This document shows, one piece after another, positions 1-13,200 of a DNA stretch of 64,000 nt; within the stretch, counting starts at the first letter, position 1; each line of letters opens with the position of its first letter. The notes beneath the pieces are model-generated. The model searched no databases and was not told where the DNA came from. It saw only the letters and a program-made list of their open reading frames with translations. This DNA is from Allolobophora icterica (lineage: Eukaryota > Annelida > Clitellata > Crassiclitellata > Lumbricidae). The stretch is taken from assembly GCA_963556255.1 (NCBI GenBank), contig OY744606.1:74950118-75014117 (forward strand), read 5' to 3'. Made by a program: the position numbers and the translations under genes.

Positions 1-626
1 CCCGCTTACCTGTACGTACAGGTGAGATAAATTATATTACAATATCGTTATTGTAATCCAATCTAATCTAATTACTTCTGTAGCGCCGTCGTCATAATCT
101 ACGAGGCATCTATCAATCACAACTTCAAGTGATCAGAACCCATTGGAGATGACTGGTCAGAATTCGAAAGGCCGGGGAAACTAAAAGCCAGGCCTCGGTG
201 CGTGCAAAAGTTGAAACAGATAAGTTTGCAGCTCGGTGACATTAAAGAACTGATAACATAGGAATTTGGTATTTTTATCATTACGTCTCTCATCATCAAT
301 ACTTTATCAGGAACACATAGGACTGCAGCACTAATTCAAACAATGCAACAATTATTTGACAAGACAGAAGTAAAATCTCTTTTTAACAGCTGAATTGTTT
401 CAATATTAATGACCGGGTAATTGAAGTTGAAATCTATCCCAACTCTTTTATTCTAGCGACAAATCTTTTATCTAGTACTCAAATCTTTTATTCTATACAA
501 CAACTCCAAAATATAAGAAGGAAACATAACATTTCCACGTATGAAGGAATTTTTTTGGTGTTTTGATAACATTTCTCCTAAAACATTTACAAAGTCATCA
601 CCAAATTTGAAACAGAATTGTTTTAC

Positions 627-747
627 CATTTTCAGTTTCATTCAGAGCCCTTCTCAGTTGTTCCAACTGAGACTTCAGCTGGTCTCGAACTATTTCAACA
701 TCTCTCATTTGACCCTCAGCTGCACGAAGCGAAGCACAAAACTCATC
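627..747 (-). CDS. CROCC: Rootletin exon (most 3' exon in window)
   Basis: The acceptor is TTTAG before GATGAG and the donor is GTAAAA. It starts in phase 0 and leaves one base over. It encodes about 40 residues of heptad coil ending in LRRALNETEN. This continues directly from ISTERDR of the preceding exon, as in vertebrate rootletin. Later exons lie outside the window. Confidence 0.82.
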
Positions 748-1063
748 CTAAAGCAGAGAAAACCAGCTCATCTTGAAGGTTACTTCTTTACAATTAAAGT
801 TGCCATGTATATATGCTGTATATACATATACTATTATGTATATAGGACTACGACTTTCATTTATCTAATTGACTATGACTCTGACTTCTCTAATTGACTA
901 TGACTCTGACTCCTCTAATTGACTATGACTTTGACTTACAGCGACCATCGACTGAATGGATAATATAGAATGACTGTTGACACGAATTTAACAGATGGCG
1001 TCCCCACGTTGGACAGCTACCGAGAGTCTTTGGAACAGATACATGTAGCTTGTGTCCAGTAAA

Positions 1064-1129
<66 letters not shown>

Positions 1130-1143
1130 CCACCATCATCATT

Positions 1144-1215
<72 letters not shown>

Positions 1216-4200
1216 TTTATGGCAACTTTAATTCATCATCATCATCATTGTTGCTAAAGTCAATTTGTAGAGCACGATAAATGTCACTAAATGCAATGAA
1301 TAGACTTCAATAGAGATACATTGAGATGCATCTCCAGATTAAACAACTCTATGCCTCTTAGTATATTGACCTGTTTACCTTTACCTGGTAAGATTCTTAC
1401 CCTGTCACGCTCGGTCGATATAAGGCGATTGACAAACTCCCGCAGAGCTATCCTCACTTCTTCAGGGTCGACATCTGCAAGAGGTATCTTCAGCGGACTG
1501 GGAGACTCATCATCGTCATCAGACATCATCGCTTGTTCTGCTCTCTCTGAGGAACTTGATCTGAGAATACTGCGACTCTGTTGCCGTTCTTCATCAAAAT
1601 CTGCTCAACAAGTGGCAAAGAACCCGCCAGTGATTCGTTTTAATGTTGATTTGAATGGAATAACACCTTGGACACCTCACGAGTTGTAAATAATGTGTTT
1701 TACTTGGGTTATTAAATTACACTTTATATCTTTCTGTAGATATATAAATGTAATGAGTCGCCAAAGAACTATGAATAGTTGTTCGAATACTTCCAGGTCG
1801 TTTCTTGGATCAAAAATAAATTGATGCTTAGATTACTGTAGGTCATTGACATGGCGAGAACAAGGCAGATAGCACAACACTCAATCTCTGTTTCATCGTA
1901 ACCATAATCGCAAATAAAATAAGAAGCACAATGAAGAAGAATGGCTGTTAACACAAGTACGCGAGAATTTTTATCCCAGAGCCCGAGTCGTTATCCGAGA
2001 GGTCATGGAGGAATAGAGGGTCTTGCCACAGGATCTTAGAGGGATCCGGTTCAAAACAGTCATCCACTAAAGCCTCGAATATTGTGACAGATTACCCAGA
2101 TTAGACAGAAGTAGATAAGAATAGATCCGATAAGATTAGATTATCCAGACTGTACCAGCTGACTGCATTCCTTTTCCTGGCGACGACTTTCCTGGACTTG
2201 CGCTTCTGGCCCTGAAGCGAGTCTGGGAACCAGGGTTGAATCCAATGGTTCTTCTGAGACTGGATACGATGCCTCCGCAGACGTCCTCCACGGCCCTCTT
2301 CTCCGCTTCCGTCTGGCTCAGCTGGTCCTCAAGGGCAAGGACTCTGCCCTCAGAGGCACTCAAGGTCAGTCTCACCTCAGCCAGGTCGTCTGTTACGGCG
2401 TCCATGGCTCTCTCGAGCTCTCGCTTCTTCTCTTCGAAATGTACCTTCGTCTGTTCCTGGTCTTCCAAGGCACCTTGCAGCTCCTTGACCTTGATGCACA
2501 ATCCGTTTTCCGTCTCCGCCAACCGACGTCGTAGAGTCTGGATCTCCTGCTGGAGAATGTCTCTGCTTGCTTCCGTTTCAAGACCCTGAAACAACAATTT
2601 ATGTCACAAACTCGAATGGCAGAATTGATAAGGCAACTCGCTTGGAAATTTCCCAAACGTGACAATGCATTTTTCTTGCATTGCCATGTATGTTTGTACG
2701 TATTAATGAATAAATGTATCATGTATGTATGTATGTATGTATGTATGTATGTATGTATGTATGTATGTATGTATGTATGTATGTATGTATGTATGTATGT
2801 ATGTATGTATGTATGTATGTATGTATGTATGTATGTATGTATGTATGTATGTATGTATGTATGTATGTATGTATGTATGTATGTATGTATGTATGTATGT
2901 ATGTATGTATGTATGTATGTATGTATGTATGTATGTATGTATGTATGTATGTATACCTGTTAGGCTGTTATTGTCTTATAAAAGCGCTGCACAAATGGCT
3001 GCATTACTTATTTGAACACGTGCTTTTTTTAGGACAGTTGTAAAATGCTTGCTGCATTTGCTTCAATGCAACAGTACGCAAATACAATAGAAGAGTTTTC
3101 CAGTAGGATGGTCCGTAATCCAGGGGGATGAATGAAATAACATTTCGCCAATCGGAATCATTGGACAAGAAATAAAATTTGTTGTGATTGCAACGAATGG
3201 TAATCTTAATTAACAATTACGAAAACCCAAAATAATTAACTTGGTACCCTTACCTTCTGTTTCAGATCCTGGATTTCCTTTCGCATTTCCTTTTCTCGTT
3301 CATCATCTCTGCTGATCTTCTGCTGCAGTTCCTGGATATTTTGCGTCAGACCGGCGCGGTCGGTTTCCGCAACCTTTGCTTGCCGTCTCAACTCCTGTAA
3401 CTCCCTGCGGGCCTCCAATCTGCCCTTCTCCACCTCTCGTAGGCTGGTACGTAGATCGAGCGCCTCCTTCTCCAGACTGCCCTTCTGCTCTTCCAGAACT
3501 GTTCAGTCCATTAAATTTTGTTATTAGGCATGATAACATGATTATATGTTTGAAATGAAGCGTTATTTAAATTGAGTCGAGATAAGCTTATAGCTCCAAG
3601 GCTGGATCCATCCATGTCAACTATCTATGCTTTGGAGTTCAATGTGGTTCATAAAATATTTTGTCATTGTCTAACTCAAGTTGTCAAATCCCATTACTTC
3701 TGGTATGTCTTCTGTATGTTTCATGAAACTATCATCAGGTGATGTGTTACAGAGCAACCAGTTAACTGAATTTCACACAGCATTTTATTAACCATGTTAA
3801 AAAATAGGAGTAGTAAACCATGAGCTAACCCAAACGCCATGCCTTCTAATCTTCCCTCAGAAAGTGAGTCATCAGTATATTGAATGTATAACCCAATTCT
3901 TGGGTTAGAAATCTTGAAACTCATCTCTGCCATGACAGGATCTGAATCCCCAACCTTGACAGTTCAGCAAGATGACCACTGGAGTAGAGCGAAATGGAGT
4001 AGCATGTACTTTAATTTGGTATTACATGAAGACTATTAACCGTTACCTGTTACACGTTGGTTTGCCTCCTGCAGAAGTCTATTCAGTTCAAGTTTCTCGC
4101 CTTCCGTCTTCTTAACCATGTTGCGTAGATTGTTGGATGTCGTCTGAATCGCATCTTTTTCGTAAGTCTCCTCAGCGAGGGATCGTTTCAAAGACATGAT

Positions 4201-7200
4201 CTCCTTTCTTAGGCCATCCTTTTGTTCATCAGCTGCAACATATCACTGCTCCTTGCTAGAACTATTCCACACAGCCAGATAGGCAGAAGGTGTAAATTTA
4301 TGCTCTCTTACTCACCGCTACAAATGATGCAACCTCACAGAACACAGTGCGAATGCGTTGGTCTCCAGTCGCCCAGATTACTTTAGCTCGCTTCTTACCG
4401 GTATTACAAAAGCTCCAGAGAGTTCAGAACACTGTGTGTCTTAGCTAACACATTAAAATATGAGCACAAAACCTCTGCTCAAGTACCTAAACCATTGTAT
4501 CGGCTTCAAGTTCAGCAGAGAGAATCTCGAACTGGGCTTCTGGTGTATAACACATTGCACTGTAGTCAAGCACAATATTTAAAATCAATCCTTATTCATC
4601 AAGATCATTTAACTTTCTTTCTCTTGTCATACCTAAAACTAGCGCAAAGGCCTTTTCGGTTGTAAGACCTAGATTTAGAAAATCCCTTTCTGTGTCCGTT
4701 CTGCTCGGTCACTTATGTCATCTCTACTTAAGACTTACCTTTTTCAAATTGCTTCTCCATCATAGTCTTCTTCTGTATGAGTGGACTGATCTTCAAGATG
4801 TTGACCTGACTATACGGCATGGTTTTAGTGTGCCATCGGTTGATGCATTAGACTAGGCGTTATGGACGTTGCTCATTAATTATTAGAAGAATAATTACAT
4901 AAACACATCCCTAGAGAAAGTTGGCAAACTATGAGAGGCATTTAATAAATGATTTACAAGTCTGATGAGAGAATTCTCACGAGAGAAAAAAATGGTTCAA
5001 GATAAACAGTTGGAGTCTGAGGTTTTTCAGCATGCTACAAATACACTTCATGTGCAGTTGCATTTGTGTTTTGTGTTAATTGATTAATCAATTGATCTAC
5101 CTACCTTCCGACAACTTATCGTTTGCCTCTGAAGATTCCTGCCTAGCCATGTCTCGTTGTTCTTGCATGATCTTCAGCTGCACTTTCAGTTCATCCACTT
5201 CGCCAGTCACAGAGTCTTTCTGCTGCATCAGTTCGTTTATCTCCGTCTTTAGCTTCTTGACTTCATTATCATGCTTAACACTAATTGACAACATACACAT
5301 CAATAACTGAAACCACGAAACAATTACAAACCTCGTATGAGTCATAAACAATTAAACACGAATGGACAACAAGGGTTTTAAGAAGACATTTAATCTATGT
5401 TATAACCACTGCAAATTAACTTTAAAATAACTCGAACCATCTAGTGTTAAGTTCTAATGCATATCAGGTTCAACTCGGAAACAACAGGTCCCCGCTTGCA
5501 AACGCATAATAGGTGTATTAATTAAATTAATAGATGAATAAATGAAATCAAATAAACTATTTTGACAAGGTTACAGAGGAACTAGAAAAGACCTTGTTTG
5601 TTCCGCAGCAGAATTCAAGTTCCTTAGTTCCGTCTGGAGGTTACTGATGGAGTTCGTCTGCTGTTCAACCTGTCCGTCCAGCTCTCGTTTCTGTCGCGTG
5701 TGCCCAGCAACTGCTTCCGACATCTCGTGCTGAAGTCTGGAGAGCTTTTCCTGGAGGCTGCTCCTCTCTCGTTCAGCATTCATGAGAAGCTTTGCAAGAC
5801 AATTATTTAATTATCTTAATTTAAACATTGTTCGGTGATTTAAACATCTTAATTCGGGATAGAGGTTGATAAAGATGATGATGACGACAGCGATGGCAAC
5901 GAGGATTGTAGTTGTATTGTAATCGTGGCTCAAGATCATGATCATCGAATTGATCATCATCTTAATCTTCATCAAGAGGATTGAAATGATGATCAATATG
6001 ATGATCATGATGCTCCTGTTCCTGCTGCTGTGTTGCTGATGATGAACAGATGACAATCATGGTGAGTGATGATTTCGAAGACGGTTAATACATAGAATGT
6101 GGGATGATTTTGCAAAGCAACACCACAGCCAGACATCATAGTTACAGCATGACAATAAAGGTATTTTTCATGTGTCAATGAATACAATGGGCGAGATCCC
6201 TCACCACGACTGCCCGTTTTGATTGGCACCGCATCATTTTATTCTTCGTGATACAAGAGTACAACAAAATATCTTACATATAGGCACAACTTGAGAACAC
6301 GAGACAGCTTGGACGTAACTTAATCTATTGCAATCTAATGACATCCACAGATAGCGCTGCTTTCATAATGTACAAGGCAGGAGAATTCCTGTCCAAAATC
6401 CGACAGGCTGGACGAACAGAAGTCAGGTTCTAATCGAGAATTTATTTTTAATCTAATCAATCTATACTTATTGAGTGGTTTCAGTTTAATCATAACGAGG
6501 TTAAATCCACAAGCGATGGGTCTACACTGGACATTTAAGTTGACCAAGAGTTGGCACAAATGGCGCAAAATTCCACTTCTGAATTTTAGCACTTACAATT
6601 TACAAACTGCTCATCCAGCATAGGCTGCCTCTTTGTCGTAGCAGGCTGATCTGAATATTGTCCTGATTACGGATTGGTGTTTGTGCACCATCGGTGGATT
6701 CCTTGTGCATTATATACTGGCGTTGTAGCAGTTATATATTACAAGATGAGGGCTATGGTTCCACTGAACATGGTTGTCTATGTCATTACTAAGAAGAAAA
6801 GAAATCAAAAGAAGAAGCCATTGACTGCTAAGTGAACTGATTCGAATTACCTCTTGCTTTTCATTCTCCGCTGCCATTAACTGTTCATCTCTGTCTCGTT
6901 GTAGAGCAGAATTCGCTTCGTTCAGTTGTTCTTTCTCGGCCGAAGTCTGAGCGAGAAAAGTTTCCTTCTCCTGTCCGAAATGTGTCACCAATTCCCTCTC
7001 TTTTGTCTCCCACTCCTGACTCCTTTGTTCCTGTCATAAAAAGTCTTGCTCTCTTAAATTAAAAGCTTTTGGTTCTTTGCGTATAAACGGGAATCTCATG
7101 ATGAGTATTTTTGGAGCACGACATTTTATAGCTCATAATTCATGTGTAGTTATGTTTTTTTATCTGAACAGTGTTAATCAGGAGATTTCATTGTCTTTAA

Positions 7201-10200
7201 AAATGGGGCGATGCTCTAAATCAGAATTACATGCATACATACATACGTACGTACGTACGTAGGTACGTACGCTACTTACATACATAGCCTATCATACATA
7301 ATACTCTATATAGAGTTTACTTGAAACGGTTCTACATAGGTGACCAATTAACCTACACTGTACAATTTACATTCTGATAGGAAGGCAGATCTACCATTTC
7401 ATGAGTGAGCAAAGCGACTTCTTCTGCACGGCTTTCCTTCTCCTTCTGGATATTCTGCTGGTATTCCTTTTCCAGGGCAGACAACTTCTGCTGGAGGCTT
7501 TCCCTCTTGCTTTCCAAACTCCTTGTAATGTTTTCCTTCTCCTGACAAACTTTCTGAATTTCAGCTTTAATTGAAATATGAAAGAAAAATAAAAGGCAAA
7601 GAATAAGCCTCGACTACGCAACAATAACGTACTACGTTCAGGCGATGGTGTAACAGTAAACAATGAAATATTAATGACACTAATGAGAACCTCCAAACGT
7701 TTTATGTCTTAAATATGTTTGCGACATTACGTCTACTTTTTCCGTCTACGCCCACTTTTCTGGCGTCTGGCGGCGCCACTGCATCAGAGTTCACAACTGT
7801 TTCTTCCAACTAGCCAGTGCTCTGCTGTTTTCAAGCTATTCCGTATGTCAATAGCACATGTAATCTGACGATTGGGAATTTGAGACTTCTGAGTGCTCTC
7901 TGTGCAACATTCCTGCACATGTGTTTCATGCACGCTCGTTTCGTGTCTGAAATTCAGATCTATGGACCTTGATCACGTAATTAAAGCAATTAATAAAAAT
8001 AAAATGAATACCGTAAATTTGTAGTACTAGTGGTAATGCTATGCAAAGTTATTGGTTATAGTATGGCAGTATAGTTCGGATTAATTTACCAGTTAGATGC
8101 TCCTTCTTAATCAGTAATTCCTGGTTTTCTTTCTCCAGTTGGCTCTTCTTCTGTTCCAGTTGGCTTATCAGTTGCTGGGATTCGTAGAGCTGGGTCTCCA
8201 TTGATTCTTTCTCACTCTGCAGCACTGCAATGAACTGCAAGACAACACATCAGGGGATGATCAGGACAACACATCAGGACAACGAATTCAGGACAAAGTA
8301 TCAGGACAACACATTGGGACAACACATCTGGACAATGCATCAGGACAACGAATTCAGGACAATGTATCAGGACAACACAATGGAACAACACATCTGGACA
8401 AACACGCTTCGAAAAATAACCTACCTCTCCTTGTTGTATATTTCTTTTTCAAACCTGTTGTTTTTAGAGCAACAGCCAAACCCACACAAATGTCTATTTT
8501 CTATTTCAATGGCTCTTGTCTGAACAACAATCTACTCGTTGTCTAGTTTTTTTTAACAGGTCATTATATTTGCGACAACCAACCTCTCCCTGTTGTCCAT
8601 TATCTTTTCATAGGCCATTACCTTGCCAATAACCTACCTCTCCTTGTTGTCTATTTTCTTTCTCACAGCCTGTTATCTGAACAACCAGCTCCGCCTTGTC
8701 CTTAATCAGATCCTCCTTCTCTTTGGCGAGGTGCAGGAGGTTATCCGACTGCCGTTCTTCGTCTCTTCGAGTACTAATAAGTTCCTCCGCCAGAGCGTTT
8801 TTCTGTCGAGTCAGCAGAGCCAGTCGCTCGTTTAGGTCTGCTCGTTCCTTGCTCAGATCGCGCAGTTCTTTGTCGAGGTGATTGTGTGTCTGCTCGGACA
8901 ATCGGAGTTTGTGTTCAAGTCCTTTTTCAAAGAACAGAAACTTTATTACTATTGACAGTAATTATTGAAAATGTTTAAATATTATATAGCCTACCGTTTG
9001 TAGTAAGGTAACGTAAGGGAAGCACATATTTAATAAAGATTTGTCTATCGACAATAAGAGTGCAAGACAATCTCGCGGATAGTTTGCTCGACTGTCAAGG
9101 TAGAGATTGTGTATTAAAATCCTACTCGGGACGGAAGAATATTTTAAGATTTCTCTTCCTCTCCGAAATCAGCTATAGTATATATATTGACAAAACATTG
9201 TCGATGGGAAGAATTTAGGCGATGAGGGAGAGGGCTGGTAACCCTTAGGTGCAGACACTAAGATGGTGTCTTACAGAACGCTGAAACTGTTTAGATAATA
9301 TCTTGAAGAGGCTGATTCCCTGCGCTTGGCCTTCGAGTGGCGCTTTAGAAGTTTGGAGATTACGGTTAGTACCGGTTACGTCAACACTTTGTGTATATGG
9401 CTGGCTCTCGGGATTGGCTTCAGAGGCGGTTCGTCTACTATGGACAATGGGGCTCAGATGGATACGTGTGAGGAAGTAACTTGTTGAAGATGCGATGGCG
9501 GAATGTGTTTGTCAGTCTTAGAACTAGGTAAAATTATATTTCATAGATATGGAACTGGGGTCTTAACTAGGAGTTTAGCAATACATTAAAACTGCTTAGA
9601 TAAACGCAGTCAACTGAGTTTTCGGAAAACCACAAGAATAGTTATGGCTCATTATTAACAAAACAGTCAGAATGACCCGTAACAATGATTAAACATAAAT
9701 AACGATGACAATTAGTCACAAAATGATGACCGTAATAATTAAAATATTATTTACTTAAATAAGCATTGAAATTAATAATTATATTTTTGTAGCAGAAAAC
9801 AGAACACGAAATCTAAGGTTACCCAATTTTTCTGATTCTACGTTCATTTTGTCTTGTTCTAAGTTAATCAGTTCTTCACGAAGACCTTCTTTCTCTTGTT
9901 CAACGACACTCTTCTCAGCTAAAATGGCGCCTTTCTCCGCTTCCATCTGAAAAACCACAAAACTCTATCTATGATATATATATTATATATATATATATAT
10001 CAACAATTCATAATGTGCAATATAGAGGTGGGAATATCTATTATCAGAAATCAAGGTACTAAATATTATCATACAATTGGTAAATTTCTTATGGACAAAA
10101 TGTTTTTGCGACGTGTTCAACCCTTGTGTTATAATTTATCAGAGCTCACTTTCCTCATGCGACACTGTAGTTATACATGTATGTACTGTATGGGTGTAGC

Positions 10201-13200
10201 CTATGTATTTGTGCTTGTATGTACGTATGTATGCACACCAGAAACACGATCAAATACTGTTTTGTGAGTTATATTGAAAACCACATTATAACATGATCGT
10301 GTTTTAACTAGGTTATATTCAAAAGCTGAATTAATAGTTTGGAGCCATTAAATTTTGCCCGACTGCATTACATCAGAATTCGTGTTATAATGAATGTGCT
10401 ATAGAAGGAGTTTCTAGTGTAGGTATGTATGTACTTCTGTGTATATATAATATTATATATATACACACACATATGAGTAACATTGAGTATGTAATTATGG
10501 TTATTCATATAGTTCCATATGAGTTTTGTAGTGTGCAGCATGAAAACCTTAATCAAGACATTTCTTTATCTAGGCCTATCATACTTCCTCTGACGTGTCT
10601 GTTTCCATTACCCGCATTAGCATCTTGTTGAGTTCTCCTTTATCCTGACTCAGTCCATCGTTGAGGGTCTGTAACTTCATAACAGCATCTCGCAGATTGG
10701 CTGCTTCCATTCGGACTCGATTCAACTCCTTTTCGACCTCGGAGTTTGTTATTTGCAAACGAGACAGAGACGATGCTGTAAAGTGTACATATAAAATCTA
10801 ATAAATAACTAAATGAATGAGAAACTGGAGTTTCCAAAATACGATAAGAAATTTGCTAAACCTTAGTTCACGAATTACCTTTTCTGTTAACAACTTAAAC
10901 TTATCTGAAGAATTAGCTATTATAACTAAACCTTATCTCAATATTAACTATTATTACTTAACTCTATCTCAAGAAGTAGCTATCATTACTTAACCTTATC
11001 TCAAGGATTAGCTGTTATCACGCTCAGCTCCATACTACAAGAACATCATTAGAATACTAGAATACTAGAACTAGAACAACTAGAATGTGCCAAGTTGCCA
11101 ACCGCTTAACCACAAAAGCATTTTACCGATTTCATCTTTTTCATTCGACAAAACGTCCTTTTCAAGAACGGTTTTCCTCAGTGATTCGTTCACGTTGACG
11201 ACTTCCTCCTTCAGTTTGGAATTTCTCTCCTCGCATTGGTCCATCATCTGGCGGCTGCAGAGACAGACAAGGCACTTTAATATTGAGGCGCAGGCTATAG
11301 GAAATCATAAAATACGCATTGCTTCAGCCCCTTCTCCACAAAGCACTATGTGAAAGCAACCAATTAATTGGCTAATACTTGTCGAGAAAACCGATGCGAT
11401 AGTTTTCTGCAATAACATCCCTGTCAGCCAGTGATATTTCAGTTCGAAAAATAATTCCTGATTTAGTTAAAATTCAGTTCAGATTAAATTTCAATTCTAA
11501 TTCTATTCCCAATCTGAAGATAATTCCTATTTCAGATCTGAACCAATTTCAGTTCTAATTCCAGTTCTGAAATAATTTCAGTTCTAATTCGAGTTCTGAA
11601 GTAAAATTATTGTCAGCATAACCATAGGCATTTTATGGGATTCATATGGGCATATATTGGAGTCTAGATGGGTCCTATATATGAGACTATGGGTCCTAAA
11701 TGGGCTGCATGTGGACAACTGGACATGCTGGCAGGAATAGTAGATTGGCTCTCCTAAATCCTTTTCATTTAGACCATGCATGGCGCTATCACTGACTTAT
11801 GGCCGACCGTTACTCGTTTTATGTTAAGTGCCTTTATGCAGGCTGGTCTACCCAAAGAAGCTTCTATTTGGCGCTGATCAATTGTTATAGAGGTTCACAT
11901 TGCGTTGCAGTGACGAGTTAGAGTATCATAGAATTACCTCTCAACCTTCAATGCTACATAAATTATTGCAATTACCTTGCATCACATAACGACTTGGATC
12001 TGAAGATCTGATCTAACCTTCTTATTTTGTCCTTGTTCTGCTTCTCCTTCTCTCTCGTCAGTTCCTCCTTCTCGTCTTCCAATTTGTCTCTCTGCTGCTG
12101 CAGCTCGGAATTCGCCGCTTGGAATCTTAGATTCTCGCTGCTCAGTACATCAATCTGTTCCGTGAGCGACTGACGTAAATGGTCCAATCTCTGCTTTTCA
12201 ACGCTAGTGGCATCCAGCAACTGTCGAAGGTTGTCTTGTCTTGACTGTAAGTCTTGCTGAGAATTCGTCCTACACAAAATGCATTCAACTTAATACTAAT
12301 ATCCTATCCATATGCTGATACTGATATTGACAGAGATTCTAATTTGAATAGAAATGCCTTTAATGACGTTTAAGAATGATTCATAAATTCTTGATGGGCA
12401 TTACTTAAATGAAAAAATCCATGCAAGAAAGGCAAGTCGGCCACTGCAGTTTTCGAGTGGTGCCAGTCCGAAGCTTGAATAAAGGAGGGCGCCGTTAATC
12501 ATCTTTGTTATATCACGCAGAGTCATTAAAGAGAAGCTACTGCTGAAAGAAGGGTAGTTATGTTAACCCCAAAAGTAACCCATGGGTATATATATAAATT
12601 TGTGAGCCACGTCTCGACCATGTTATATCGGAGCTTGTGCTATAACTAAGCGTGCTATAACGATTTTCTACTGTATTTATCGTAAGCTGAGTGAGGAATA
12701 AATGGGTCGAATAAGCTGAGGTCTTACAATTGTGCGATTTCTTCCTCCAGGCAGCTGATCATTTGATCTCGGTGTTGGAGCTGAGTGTTAAATTCGTCCA
12801 AGCGTCTCCTCTGTGCTCCACTCTGCTCCTGAGCTTCCTGCACTTTTCCTCGCAACTGCGCTACTTGCCCTTGCCGCTTACGCAGTGCCTCTTGCACCAC
12901 ATTTAATGCCGTCTGGGCAAAACTTAACGCCAGGGTATTCTCGTCGCCAGCTCGTGAATGTGGCATCGAAAACACGGAACTCGTGTCCGGGTACCTTTGG
13001 GAAAGTCCGTTGGAATTTCCAAGCCCAGAGATCTGTTCAAGCTCACAGAGGTTGGTGTCGTTGAGAGCTTCCTCCACGATGAGCCGCAGAACCTTGTAGA
13101 CCATGTCCGACTCCAACCTGGAGAGCGGCTGCACCTTACTCTTCTCTGTGTCGTTATACTTGGACGTCATTTCTTCCAAGGACTTTTCCAGCGAGGAAAC

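Noticed and set aside
1..27. Inverted motif GCTTACCTGTACGTACAGGT with donor-like sites on both strands
   Set aside because: No coding frame or acceptor accompanies it in the window. Likely chance palindrome.
541..897. Plus-strand 118-residue frame
   Set aside because: It overlaps a well-supported minus-strand rootletin exon and has no homology I recognise.
1017..1280. Poly-Met and poly-His open frames
   Set aside because: They are translations of the ATC/GTC microsatellite.
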